Below, piece after piece: positions 1 through 8,669 of a stretch of 64,000 nucleotides of DNA. The stretch is from contig JAZSPB010000156.1 in NCBI GenBank assembly GCA_045537235.1, forward strand, positions 62,001 through 126,000, read 5' to 3'. Position 1 is the first letter of the stretch; every line of letters starts with the position of its first letter. The notes beneath the pieces are model-generated. The model made no database searches. It was not told the origin of the DNA and saw nothing but the letters and a program-made list of their open reading frames with translations. This stretch comes from RGIG8775 sp045537235 (GTDB taxonomy: Bacteria; Bacillota; Clostridia; Oscillospirales; CAG-272). The translations under genes and the position numbers were made by a program.

Positions 1-1
1 A

Positions 2-1477
2 TTATTTTTCTTTGTTTTCGGTGTTTTCTTCCTTGATATCTTCTTTTTTCATCTTTTTCATTTTCATCTTTTTTTGCGTAGCATCGACATTGCCATCGGC
101 ACTGTTTTTGGCTCTCCTCTTCGCCCTAACGGCTTTTACCTTGCGAGCAATAAGCTGTTCTTCTTTTTTGATCCAATCTCCGCTGATGCGGAAAAGTTTG
201 GCAGACAGATGCTCGACCTCTTCATCGGGCTCGGCAAGCGAGTTTGCGCTATAATAATCGGCAAGAGAGGTGGGGAGATTTTTATTGGCAAGGCGATGCT
301 TGATATTCTTTTTTAAGACTGCACAGATGACAGCAAAGATCGGAACCCCCAAGAACATACCGAGGACACCGAAATAGCCACTCATGATCGTGACGGCAAC
401 CAAAACACCGAGTGAGGAAAGACCTGTGCGGTCACCAACGATCTTGGGTTCGATAATATTTCCGTCAATCTGTTGAATTATCAAAATAAGAACAAGGAAG
501 AGCAGCAGTTTCTCGGGTCTTGCAATAAGAACAATAAATGCCGAAGGAATTGCACCGATAAAGGGTCCAAAGAAGGGGATGATATTACAAACACCGATAA
601 ATACCGAAACAAGAATCGAGTAGGGAATTCCGGCGATGCTGAAAACGATAGAACACACAAGAATAATGAGTGTGGCATCAATCAATTTTCCTACAATAAA
701 TCCACCCAATGTCTTATCGGCAAAACGGAACCAGTCTTTGACCGAATCGGCTTTTTTCTTTGAGCAAACGGCAGTAAGGATTCGATTAGACTGTGCGTAC
801 AATTTTTCTTTGGAAATTACAAAATAGATGGAGAGAAGGAAACCGATAAAGACATTCTTTACGCCGGTCAAAATCATTCCACCGTATGTTGTTGCCCATT
901 CGATTACCCGGTTCAATATATCCTCGGTTCCCGCAAATAAGCTGCTGATCGCCTCAACAATGGTTTCGCGGTTGATATATTCAAAGGCTTCTTCGCCGCG
1001 AGCGGCCAACACCTTGTTCAAGAAGCCATTGATCGCATTGATCATCGAATTGAGATAGGTTCCATCACTTATTTTCTTGACCAGTTCTTCAATGCTGGAA
1101 AGGAGTTGCGGCACGATCAAAACCACAAAGAGTGTTAAAATAACAATGATAGAGACGTATGCCGACACAATGGAAAGCGAACGTCTGACACGTTTTTTCT
1201 GTATTCCTTTGAATATGCGGTTTTGAAAAAAACGAACCAGTGATGTACAAATATACGCAATCACACCGCCAATGACCAGCGGAGTAAGCACGGACAGCTT
1301 TTCGTCCACCCATTCGTAAAAGGATGAAAACCGATCAAAATTGGTGATAATGACGACAAGCAAAATCACAAGTGCATATACAATAGAACAAACGGTAAAT
1401 ATTTTCTTTTTCTTTTCGTCAAAACCGAACATATATACCCCCGAGTTGATGATGCGATTCTCAACATTTCCTTTCAT
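2..1477 (-). CDS. AI-2E/PerM family membrane permease
   Basis: A 491-residue polytopic membrane protein of the AI-2E transporter (PerM/YdiK/YtvI) family. Paired hydrophobic segments lie near residues 30-80 and 100-130, with a long gap before the main membrane core (about 200-395). That core ends in the family-typical stretch with GNIIEPKIVGDRTGL and a hydrophobic region after it. The family exports small solutes or ions, and substrates are usually uncertain. The protein is longer than usual (about 350-400) because of a roughly 60-residue Lys-rich cytosolic tail with KKMKMKKMKKED. The stop lies at the window edge, so the gene is complete. It is transcribed divergently from ispE behind its own promoter. 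Confidence 0.85.
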   Translation of the reverse strand: MKGNVENRIINSGVYMFGFDEKKKKIFTVCSIVYALVILLVVIITNFDRFSSFYEWVDEKLSVLTPLVIGGVIAYICTSLVRFFQNRIFKGIQKKRVRRSLSIVSAYVSIIVILTLFVVLIVPQLLSSIEELVKKISDGTYLNSMINAINGFLNKVLAARGEEAFEYINRETIVEAISSLFAGTEDILNRVIEWATTYGGMILTGVKNVFIGFLLSIYFVISKEKLYAQSNRILTAVCSKKKADSVKDWFRFADKTLGGFIVGKLIDATLIILVCSIVFSIAGIPYSILVSVFIGVCNIIPFFGPFIGAIPSAFIVLIARPEKLLLFLVLILIIQQIDGNIIEPKIVGDRTGLSSLGVLVAVTIMSGYFGVLGMFLGVPIFAVICAVLKKNIKHRLANKNLPTSLADYYSANSLAEPDEEVEHLSAKLFRISGDWIKKEEQLIARKVKAVRAKRRAKNSADGNVDATQKKMKMKKMKKEDIKEENTENKEK

Positions 1478-1516
1478 AACGCGATGATAATAACAATATT
1501 GATATTATTATATTTT

Positions 1517-1545
1517 ATTATATCGTTTTTTGCGGTGGAAGTCAA
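1517..1545 (-). promoter_or_regulatory. Sigma-A type promoter of the PerM-family gene
   Basis: On the minus strand a -35 TTGACT (1540-1545) and a -10 TATAAT (1517-1522) are separated by exactly 17 bases, about 40 bases upstream of the permease start. Confidence 0.7.
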
Positions 1546-1641
1546 TAACTTAAATAAAAGATTAAAAATATTTTACAATATTGTTTCATTTTTTTCGAAT
1601 ATGTGATACAATAGAGATATCAAAAATTGGAGGTGCTCCTT

Positions 1642-2523
1642 ATGGCCGAAGTTTTTGCCTACGCAAAAATTAATTTATTTCTGGATATTGAAAAAAAACG
1701 AGAAGATGGTTATCATGATATAGTAAGCGTTATGCAGACAGTAGACTGGTATGACATCTTGAATGTTCGAAAAAATACCGAAAACAAGAAAGAAATAACC
1801 CTTATCTGTGAAAATGCAGATATCCCCACCGACGAGACTAACACGGTATATAAAGCCGCCTCCTTGTTTTTGAAAAAAATCGGCACATCGGACGGGATGG
1901 ATATCACCATAGAAAAAAACATCCCTCACGCAGCAGGAATGGCAGGCGGAAGTGCCGATGCGGCAGCCACCTTGAGGGAACTGAATCGAATGTACGGCGA
2001 CCCACTCTCCAATAACGAGCTTTTGTTACTTGGAAAGCAGATCGGAGCAGATGTTCCGTTCTGTATTGCGGGAGGAACCATGCTAACAACGGGAATCGGA
2101 GAAAAAATGATTCCTTTGTCCCCCCTCCCACCTTGTTTTCTTGTTTGCGCAAAGTTAGGAGAGGGAATTTCAACGCCTAAAGCCTATTCTGCATTGGATA
2201 CCAAGCACCGAGACTTTAGAGACTATTCCGTTCACCAAAAGCAATTCAATGCTCTTGAAGGCGCGCTCAAAAACCAAAATATTTTTGCCTTACCCAGCGG
2301 TCTTTACAATGTTTTTGAAGAGGTTGCAGAAACAGAGCGCCCTGCCGTAAGCCTTTTAAAAACAAGCTTGCTCAAAAACGGGGCGTTGGGGGCCATGATG
2401 AGTGGAAGTGGTCCTTCCGTTTTCGGGGTGTTTAACGACCAAGTCACAGCAGAACGTGCTTGTTTGGATCTTGCATCGCTTGGGGCGGTTTGCAAGGTTT
2501 GCACCCCTATCGGTTCACTTTGA
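1642..2523 (+). CDS. ispE: 4-diphosphocytidyl-2-C-methyl-D-erythritol kinase
   Basis: A 293-residue GHMP kinase that phosphorylates CDP-methylerythritol at the 2-hydroxyl in the MEP route to isopentenyl diphosphate. The N-terminus has the IspE signature (AYAKINLFL). The ATP-loop motif PHAAGMAGGSADAA lies near residue 95, and the C-terminal GHMP motif MSGSGPSVFG near 258. Length is typical. An in-frame TTG exists 15 bases upstream, but the ATG is preferred because GGAGGTG (1629-1635) sits six bases before it. The gene is followed by a sugar kinase on the same strand. Confidence 0.95.
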   Translation: MAEVFAYAKINLFLDIEKKREDGYHDIVSVMQTVDWYDILNVRKNTENKKEITLICENADIPTDETNTVYKAASLFLKKIGTSDGMDITIEKNIPHAAGMAGGSADAAATLRELNRMYGDPLSNNELLLLGKQIGADVPFCIAGGTMLTTGIGEKMIPLSPLPPCFLVCAKLGEGISTPKAYSALDTKHRDFRDYSVHQKQFNALEGALKNQNIFALPSGLYNVFEEVAETERPAVSLLKTSLLKNGALGAMMSGSGPSVFGVFNDQVTAERACLDLASLGAVCKVCTPIGSL

Positions 2524-2607
2524 ATTCTTGCGTTTTTTCGTTCGATTTTCAGTGTGTTTTTCACGAACACTCCTTCTCATCTTAATTTAAATCACGAGGT
2601 ATAAAAA

Positions 2608-3537
2608 GTGAAAATTGTTACAATTACGCTAAATCCGGCATTCGATATCCACTGCCATATTGACAATTTTCTCCCATGCCGCGAGAATTTGGCTCATGTG
2701 ACCGAGCGAGATGCCGGAGGAAAAGGCGTCAACATCTCTCGGGCGCTGACGGCGAACCAAACAGAAAATATTGCTTTGCTGGTGTTAGGTGAGAAAAATG
2801 CTGTCGATTTTTGCCAAGCCCTTTCGGTCGACGGAATCCTTTCACACAACATTATAGTTCCCGGTCGGATACGCGAAAATATTACTATTCACACAAACGA
2901 CACCGAGGAAACTCGCATCAGTTTTGCAGGTTTTTCCGCCGATGAAAGTCTTCTTTCCTTGATATCCAATACACTGGACGAATTGTTAGACAATGAATCC
3001 TTTGTAACTTTTACAGGGCGTGTTCCCGACGGCATTGGTATGGATGCAGTAAAAGGCTTTTTGATGGCTCTGAAAAAACGCGGAGTAAAAATCGTTGTTG
3101 ACTCCCGATCTTTTGAAAAGCAAGATCTGATCGACATCAAACCTTGGTTGATCAAACCCAATCAAGAAGAAATTTCGCATTATTTTGGACGCAATATCCA
3201 AACGCAAGAAGAGGCATTAGAGGCAGCACAATATCTTTATCATAATGGCATCGAAAATGTTATGATCAGTTTAGGAGCCCGAGGAGCGCTCTTGGTTTGT
3301 CAAGAGGGGAGCTTCTTGGCTGTTCCGCCGCAAATTGATGCGATCTCCACCATTGGCGCCGGCGACAGCTCAATTGCGGGATTTTTGGTTGCTGCCATGA
3401 ACCGAAAAACATCGAAAGAAATGCTTGCCATGGCCGTTTCTTATGGGAGTGCCGCCTGTTTGCAAAAAGGGACACGTCCTCCTAAAAGTGAAAATATTGC
3501 GAGGCTTTTATCTCAAGTCACTGTCCAAAGAATATAA
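2608..3537 (+). CDS. 1-phosphofructokinase-like PfkB family hexose kinase
   Basis: A 309-residue ribokinase-fold (PfkB) kinase of the FruK/LacC branch, which phosphorylates fructose 1-phosphate or tagatose 6-phosphate. Visible features are the N-terminal TLNPAFD, the GGKGVNISRAL motif (about 37-47), the WLIKPNQEEI region and the C-terminal anion-hole/catalytic motif TIGAGDSSIAGFL near 250, whose Asp is the expected base. The start is GTG with an ACGAGGT ribosome site a few bases upstream. No PTS gene or FruR-type regulator lies beside it, so the exact substrate cannot be assigned. It may share ispE's transcript (84-base gap), and a bidirectional hairpin follows. Confidence 0.85.
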   Translation: MKIVTITLNPAFDIHCHIDNFLPCRENLAHVTERDAGGKGVNISRALTANQTENIALLVLGEKNAVDFCQALSVDGILSHNIIVPGRIRENITIHTNDTEETRISFAGFSADESLLSLISNTLDELLDNESFVTFTGRVPDGIGMDAVKGFLMALKKRGVKIVVDSRSFEKQDLIDIKPWLIKPNQEEISHYFGRNIQTQEEALEAAQYLYHNGIENVMISLGARGALLVCQEGSFLAVPPQIDAISTIGAGDSSIAGFLVAAMNRKTSKEMLAMAVSYGSAACLQKGTRPPKSENIARLLSQVTVQRI

Positions 3538-3560
3538 ATCCAAAGAAATAAATATAAAAG

Positions 3561-3604
3561 AAAAGACCACTTTACACTCTTGTTTGAGGGCAAAGCGGTC
3601 TTTT
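3561..3604. terminator. Bidirectional intrinsic terminator
   Basis: Arms AAAAGACCACTTT and AAAGCGGTCTTTT form a stem with one G-T-type wobble and have A/T runs on both sides. It lies between convergent genes (the PfkB kinase and the DUF4358 gene), so it can serve both. Confidence 0.8.
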
Positions 3605-3605
3605 C

Positions 3606-4085
3606 TTATTGAAGAATTTGTTTGACTGCGCGGATCGCATCTTTGCTTTGTGCAGAATCCAAGATCGTATAAATAACATATTGTCCGATTACCGTAACCT
3701 TGGCATTTTCAAACTTGGGGTATTCTTTGATATCATATACCACACCGCTTTGGAATCTTTCCTTGGCATCTTTGAGATACCTTTTCAACTGTTTTTCACA
3801 AAGCTTGGCATCGGATGCTGATTTTACATGGAAAACCCCAAACTCGTTAAAATTGGTGCTCTCGGTGCAAACTACAACACAACAGTCGTCTACAAAAGAG
3901 AGGGAAGTAAAATGATATTGCATATAGTATTCGGTATTGTCCGTGTAACCAAATGCTGTGGGAGCCGCTTTTTGAATCACATCGGAGATCGATTCGGCGC
4001 TTGCTTCCGCAGATGCAAATACCGCATTGGGTATTATCGAAACAATCAATATTATAAGAATAAAAAAACAAACTGTCTTTTTCAT
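3606..4085 (-). CDS. Secreted DUF4358-type protein
   Basis: A 159-residue protein with a clear signal peptide: Lys-Lys, a hydrophobic core to about residue 20, then an AVFASA cleavage region. The mature part resembles DUF4358: a FGVFHVKSASDAKLCEKQL-like segment, a Lys-rich helix, then YPKFENAKVTVIGQYVIYTI. Function is unknown for the family, which is common in gut Clostridia. Its ATG overlaps the stop of the upstream SGNH hydrolase (ATGA) and has GGAGGAAG in front, so the two are translationally coupled and probably act together outside the membrane. Confidence 0.7.
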   Translation of the reverse strand: MKKTVCFFILIILIVSIIPNAVFASAEASAESISDVIQKAAPTAFGYTDNTEYYMQYHFTSLSFVDDCCVVVCTESTNFNEFGVFHVKSASDAKLCEKQLKRYLKDAKERFQSGVVYDIKEYPKFENAKVTVIGQYVIYTILDSAQSKDAIRAVKQILQ

Positions 4086-4933
4086 GCATCTTCCTCCGCC
4101 GGATAGCCGTGTGTGCGAATATATTGTAGCACAGCGGTCAACCCGATTTCATTCAAATGGATCCCGTCACCGCCATTGTCGTATTTTTCCAAGAGATATC
4201 CGTCCTCGTCTGTCAAAACTGATGCGGTGTCAAGATATTTTAAGCCGTATTCACTTGCAAGATCTTGAATCCATGTGTTACATAGTTCGATCCTTTGAGG
4301 TGTATAGGCAGAGACTTTACAAGTTTTGGCTACCGGAAAAAGTGACTGAAGTATTATTTTTGTGTCCTCGGATGCGTCGATAGCGGAATTCAACAGGATA
4401 CGATAACATTGTTTAAATTGATCCTCAGTATAGTATGATGCGCCGTTATTGAGCCCCAATGTGATGATCAAATATTGCGGCTTTTTTCGAGAAAGCGCTT
4501 GAGAAACTGTGAGAGCGCTACCGTCATCGGGAAAATAAAGTTTGGTTTGGGCAATGGTGGGGGAGAGCGAAAGTGTCCCGGCGCAGGTCACTTTTCCATC
4601 GGGCGAAGAGGCACCTGTCCAAACCTGCGTCGTATTTTTTCCGTCATGAAGGACTCCGTATCGCCAAAGGCCGTAGGTGGTGGATTCCCCGAGGAAGACC
4701 AACCGATCAACATACTCCCACCCCATGTCCGCAGTCTCCGCAAGAACAGTCTCTCCTCGCATGGCATCAACCTTGATCTCCGAAGAATTCTCTGATTCTG
4801 TTAAACTTCTCGCCTTTAAGGCGTTTTCCCTTTCCGTGATCTTTCCCAAGCACATAAGCAGGGGGAGCAGGATAAAAAACAAAAGAATGATAGTAAAAAC
4901 AGAAAGCACATAAGAATTAAACTTTTTTTCCAT
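4082..4933 (-). CDS. Membrane-anchored SGNH/GDSL-family hydrolase
   Basis: A 283-residue protein with one N-terminal transmembrane anchor (about 8-30) and an extracellular SGNH-hydrolase domain. Block I reads VFLGESTTYG, where the GES Ser is the candidate nucleophile. Block III reads ITLGLNNG with the family Asn, and block V reads DGIHLNEIGL with the catalytic Asp and His. Such enzymes remove acyl groups from cell-wall polymers, glycans or lipids; the substrate here is unknown. It is the first gene of a two-gene unit with the DUF4358 gene (4-base overlap). A terminator hairpin separates it from the membrane gene upstream. Confidence 0.8.
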   Translation of the reverse strand: MEKKFNSYVLSVFTIILLFFILLPLLMCLGKITERENALKARSLTESENSSEIKVDAMRGETVLAETADMGWEYVDRLVFLGESTTYGLWRYGVLHDGKNTTQVWTGASSPDGKVTCAGTLSLSPTIAQTKLYFPDDGSALTVSQALSRKKPQYLIITLGLNNGASYYTEDQFKQCYRILLNSAIDASEDTKIILQSLFPVAKTCKVSAYTPQRIELCNTWIQDLASEYGLKYLDTASVLTDEDGYLLEKYDNGGDGIHLNEIGLTAVLQYIRTHGYPAEEDA

Positions 4934-4957
4934 ATTACTCCATGAATTAATAAAATA

Positions 4958-5007
4958 AAAGGCAACCTTACACCCGACCTTGACAGATACTGTGCAATGT
5001 TGCCTTT
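4958..5007 (-). terminator. Intrinsic terminator after the small membrane protein gene
   Basis: Inverted arms AAAGGCAAC and GTTGCCTTT. Read on the minus strand, the second arm runs into TTTTATTTTATT, a typical termination tract. It lies just downstream of the stop at 5035. Confidence 0.7.
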
Positions 5008-5034
5008 AAATATGCCGAAACATATTTGCTATTA

Positions 5035-5472
5035 TTATTTCCGTTTTGAATCCCCGTATACGCTCTTATACTCGGTTTTTTTGTTGTTTTTTCTCTTGAT
5101 TTCAGAGCGAATGACCGTAAATACCAAAATGCCGAGTGCATAAAGAAGAGTAAGTACAGCAAAGATAATAACCGCATTGGGCATCGAAACAACACGGGAG
5201 TTGGGAAGATAGATACAAAGCCAAAGAGCGAACATAATGGCAAAATAGCGAACCACAGCTCGTCCGAATCCCTTTAATTGACTGGCTTGAAGCATCTCAT
5301 TAGCAAAGACGATAATAAAGGAGAAGGGGTAAAAAAGCATTACGGTGAAAACAGACATATTGGCGCGAATGTCATAAATCGCAATCATCGCAAGAGAATA
5401 CACAAGGGTTAAAATGCAAAAGTAGTAGCAAGCTACAGCGAGAGATCTTTTTATTGCCGAGTTGAGAGACAT
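5035..5472 (-). CDS. Small polytopic membrane protein of unknown function
   Basis: 145 residues with about four hydrophobic segments (roughly 12-35, 40-60, 72-90 and 97-120) and a basic cytosolic tail rich in Lys and Arg. I do not recognise a family. It has its own plausible promoter upstream and a terminator downstream, so it looks monocistronic. It is divergent from the TerB-domain module; nothing but orientation links them. Confidence 0.6.
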   Translation of the reverse strand: MSLNSAIKRSLAVACYYFCILTLVYSLAMIAIYDIRANMSVFTVMLFYPFSFIIVFANEMLQASQLKGFGRAVVRYFAIMFALWLCIYLPNSRVVSMPNAVIIFAVLTLLYALGILVFTVIRSEIKRKNNKKTEYKSVYGDSKRK

Positions 5473-5504
5473 ACGGATAAACCTTTCTTTAGATTGTTTT
5501 TATC

Positions 5505-5533
5505 ATTTTAACACAAAACCTTTATAAATTCAA
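5505..5533 (-). promoter_or_regulatory. Sigma-A type promoter of the small membrane protein gene
   Basis: On the minus strand TTGAAT (5528-5533) and TAAAAT (5505-5510) are spaced 17 bases apart, about 30 bases before the start codon at 5472. Confidence 0.6.
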
Positions 5534-5635
5534 CCATTATTTATAAACTTTTGAAAAAACTTAAACAATGAGCCAACATTATATCCCTCATATGATTTCT
5601 GAAACAAAATCGTTATGTAAAAAACAGCCAACCAA

Positions 5636-5664
5636 TTGACAAACCCCGTGGTTGATGGTATAAT
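5636..5664 (+). promoter_or_regulatory. Perfect sigma-A promoter of the TerB/ATPase/helicase module
   Basis: TTGACA (5636-5641) and TATAAT (5659-5664) are separated by 17 bases, an exact match to the housekeeping consensus. It lies 34 bases before the ATG of the first gene of the module, which suggests constitutive expression. Confidence 0.85.
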
Positions 5665-5698
5665 TATAAGATAAGGAAACACTGTGGGAGGTGAGAAG

Positions 5699-7327
5699 AT
5701 GTCAGACTTGAAAAAGAGCCGAAAAGAGAAGATGAATGATTTTTGGGATATCGGTCGTCTGGTTCCGACAAAGCCGAAAAATGTTACCAAACATTCCATC
5801 TCCCCCACAAAAATCGAACCTACGGAGATATCGGTAAATATCAGCACACCGTCAAGTGAAACAAGCATCGGTGAGAGTAAATTAACCATGACATCTCCGC
5901 GAACGGTTACCGAATCGGCACCGTCGGTCTATGCCGAATATCCCAATTTCTCTCCACTTATCCCTCATGTGAAAATTGTTAATTGGAAAAGCACTTATAA
6001 CTATTATGAGTTTTTCTGTCGGCAAGCTGCCGCCTTATATCAAAAGCAGGGAAGCGAATGTCCCGAAGTCCATTTCTTTTCCTATGTAGCGCAATATTCG
6101 CAATTGAACCGCCGTCAGCTTGACTGGTATCTTTGGTGGCGCGAATGCGTGAGAAACGGAGAATATCGAAGTACAGACATCAGTTATATCTACCTTCTGA
6201 TCTTTGAGATCATCAATTTGGGAAATGCCATTGACACTCGAAAATCTTTGGATATTTTGATCGCACTTTGGGTGAATTATAAAGAAATATACCCTCAACT
6301 TGTGGGGGCATTAGGCGATTGGATCTGCGATTACAGTTTAATTCATAATCTTCCGATCCGATTTCCGATGGCAGGGATCGACCGTAATATGATCTCGAAT
6401 GTATCCTTTGCAGAGTCCTTTTGCCATTTTGATCTTTCTAACACCTCACTTTTGGCAAAATTTTTAATTTCCTTCTGTAACTCCTACAATTACAGAAAAA
6501 GCAAGTTTTATACAGAGGCGTTGCAACTGCTTTATGAGGAGCATCTCCCCGGGGCGCTGGAATATCTCCTGGGAAAGATCGATTTGCCGTCAGCCTTGGC
6601 TGCACAGCCGCGAAAACACATCAGTCGTGTTGCCTTCACCGGGGCACTTTGTTCTTATAAAAACCGAAAGCATATCGAGGCAGACTACATTTCTTTGTGC
6701 GACTCTCATGAAATAAGAAGCCGCATCGGAGATATTATCAAATATGCAGAAAATAAGCTTCGAGCCTTTTCGGGAATTCGTTCACGGCTTGGCGTTCCGT
6801 CATTAGACGAAAAAACCAAGGCAACCGTGGATGAATATTTTGCTCAAATGCATATGACAAACAGGGAAACCGAGTTTGAACATCCCGAATATGAAGCACT
6901 CTATGAAGCCAAGGAAATCACGTTTTCATTGGCGTCTGCTCTCGACATTGAAAACCGCTCATGGGAAGTCACGGAAAAACTGGTGGACGCCTTTGAAGAA
7001 GAAAACGAAACACCGCCACCGCCGGAAGAAATTGAAATTATTCCTTCCGACGATTTGGGGGGAGAGGCAGATGAAACCGTTCAATTTTTCACTTCTATTG
7101 CCAATCATCTCGATTTTTTTCACCTTATCGTACATGAAGATTTTATCGGACAGCGCTCCTACATCAGCCAACATCGCATTTTGCCTGAAGCCGTAGTAGA
7201 TGAGATCAATGAAAAAGCCGCCGATATTTTTGGCGATATCGTGATTGAAGAAACCGATGACGGCTATTGTATTATGGAAGATTACCGTTCTATGTTTAAA
7301 CAGGAGGATGAAAGCCATGCCAAATAA
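5699..7327 (+). CDS. TerB_N/TerB_C domain protein, first gene of a DNA-processing module
   Basis: 542 residues. The first 75 or so are low in hydrophobics and rich in Ser, Thr and Pro, probably disordered. Residues about 77-190 resemble TerB_N, with aromatic motifs including QLDWYLWWRECVRNGEY followed by TDISYIYLLIFEIINLG. A helical middle region follows, then an acidic Pro/Glu linker. The last 70 or so residues resemble TerB_C (LPEAVVDEINEKAADIFGD followed by EDYRSMF). These domains flank TerB in tellurite-resistance-like systems and have been linked by comparative genomics to ATPase/helicase modules; here no clear central TerB domain is visible. The start is the ATG behind GGGAGGTG rather than the GTG at 5684. 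Its 3' end overlaps the ATPase gene by 11 bases. Confidence 0.75.
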   Translation: MSDLKKSRKEKMNDFWDIGRLVPTKPKNVTKHSISPTKIEPTEISVNISTPSSETSIGESKLTMTSPRTVTESAPSVYAEYPNFSPLIPHVKIVNWKSTYNYYEFFCRQAAALYQKQGSECPEVHFFSYVAQYSQLNRRQLDWYLWWRECVRNGEYRSTDISYIYLLIFEIINLGNAIDTRKSLDILIALWVNYKEIYPQLVGALGDWICDYSLIHNLPIRFPMAGIDRNMISNVSFAESFCHFDLSNTSLLAKFLISFCNSYNYRKSKFYTEALQLLYEEHLPGALEYLLGKIDLPSALAAQPRKHISRVAFTGALCSYKNRKHIEADYISLCDSHEIRSRIGDIIKYAENKLRAFSGIRSRLGVPSLDEKTKATVDEYFAQMHMTNRETEFEHPEYEALYEAKEITFSLASALDIENRSWEVTEKLVDAFEEENETPPPPEEIEIIPSDDLGGEADETVQFFTSIANHLDFFHLIVHEDFIGQRSYISQHRILPEAVVDEINEKAADIFGDIVIEETDDGYCIMEDYRSMFKQEDESHAK

Positions 7328-8654
7328 CACTCATGCCGTTCCCAAACGCATTTTGTCTTCGCTTATTGCGTCGGTCTCTGCCGGTGTGGTTCCGCGCGCG
7401 GGAGCGCCTTATATGGCCATTGGGCGCAATGACGAGATTACTGCGCTTTTGGGCGATTTGGAACGTATCAGCGACGGTGAAGGGGCTATTCGCTTTATCA
7501 TCGGACGCTACGGAAGCGGAAAAAGCTTCTTGATCCAACTGGTACGTGGATATGCCTTGGAAAAGGATTTTATTACCGCCGACGCAGATCTGTCTCCCGA
7601 AAGAAGACTTTACGGTACTAACGGAAGCGGTATTGCCACCTATCGTGAATTGATCAAAAATATGGCCTCCAAATCCTCTCCTGACGGCGGAGCGCTTTCT
7701 AAATTGATTTCTAAGTGGATCTCTTCGCTCCGTTTGAAATTGCTGAATGACGGAATCGATGAGAGCTCTCCTGCGTTTGTTACCAAACTTTCGGCAGAAG
7801 CCGCCCTGGCACTTCGCGACATCGAGTTTCTCGTAGGCGGTTTTGACTTTTCAAAAATCATTTCGGAGTATTATCGCGCCTTTATGGATGGCAATGACGA
7901 CAGACAAAGTTCCTGTCTTCGCTGGCTCCGCGGTGAATATAGCAGTAAAACCGAGGCAAGACAAGCCCTTGGCTTTAATGTATCTGTTATCATCAACGAT
8001 GACAACTGGTATGATTTTATCAAGCTTTGGGCGGTACTGGTGCGCAAGATGGGATATCGCGGTCTGATGGTGTTTATTGATGAATGTGTCAACCTTTATA
8101 AGATTACCAACCGTATCAGCCGAGAAAACAACTACGAAAAGATCTTGTCCATGTTCAATGACACGCTTCAAGGACACGCCGAAGGACTTTCCATCGTGTT
8201 TGCGGGAACTCCTCAATTTTTAGATGATACCCGTCGCGGTCTTTTTAGCTACGAAGCATTAAGAAGCCGCCTTTGTGACAGTAAATATGAATTGGACGGT
8301 GTTAAAAACCTGAACAACCCCATTATCCGTCTTGTCAGACTTAACGACAATGAACTCTTTGCCTTGCTTCGACGGATGACCGATCTTTTCGCCCAATATC
8401 ATTCATGGGAACCTCGTTTGACCAATGAAGAGATCGCCGCCTTTCTGCGCACGGAGCTTGGTCGCGTAGGAAGCGATTCTATGGTGACCCCTCGAGAGAT
8501 CATCCGCGATTATATGACAATTCTCAACATCCTTTTGCAAAATGCTGAGGTATCCTTCGGTGATATTTTGCAAAAGAGAGAACAGCAGGATGGAAAACCG
8601 AAAACCACTACCACGGAAACCAAAAAAATTACCGCTGCCGATATTGAATTTTAA
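7317..8654 (+). CDS. DUF2791/BrxD-like P-loop ATPase
   Basis: 445 residues, a predicted STAND/AAA-like ATP-binding protein of the DUF2791 type found as BrxD in some BREX loci. Walker A is GRYGSGKS at about 63-70. Walker B is LMVFIDECVNLY, with adjacent Asp-Glu. The later segment IVFAGTPQFLDDTRRGLFSY with EALRSRL is characteristic of this family. The C-terminal third is helical, followed by a Lys/Thr-rich tail. The ATG at 7317 is chosen because AGGAGG (7302-7307) stands nine bases before it; it overlaps the TerB-domain gene by 11 bases. It is likely the motor or regulatory partner of the helicase that follows after 15 bases. Confidence 0.8.
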   Translation: MPNNTHAVPKRILSSLIASVSAGVVPRAGAPYMAIGRNDEITALLGDLERISDGEGAIRFIIGRYGSGKSFLIQLVRGYALEKDFITADADLSPERRLYGTNGSGIATYRELIKNMASKSSPDGGALSKLISKWISSLRLKLLNDGIDESSPAFVTKLSAEAALALRDIEFLVGGFDFSKIISEYYRAFMDGNDDRQSSCLRWLRGEYSSKTEARQALGFNVSVIINDDNWYDFIKLWAVLVRKMGYRGLMVFIDECVNLYKITNRISRENNYEKILSMFNDTLQGHAEGLSIVFAGTPQFLDDTRRGLFSYEALRSRLCDSKYELDGVKNLNNPIIRLVRLNDNELFALLRRMTDLFAQYHSWEPRLTNEEIAAFLRTELGRVGSDSMVTPREIIRDYMTILNILLQNAEVSFGDILQKREQQDGKPKTTTTETKKITAADIEF

Positions 8655-8669
8655 AAAGGAGAGATGCAC

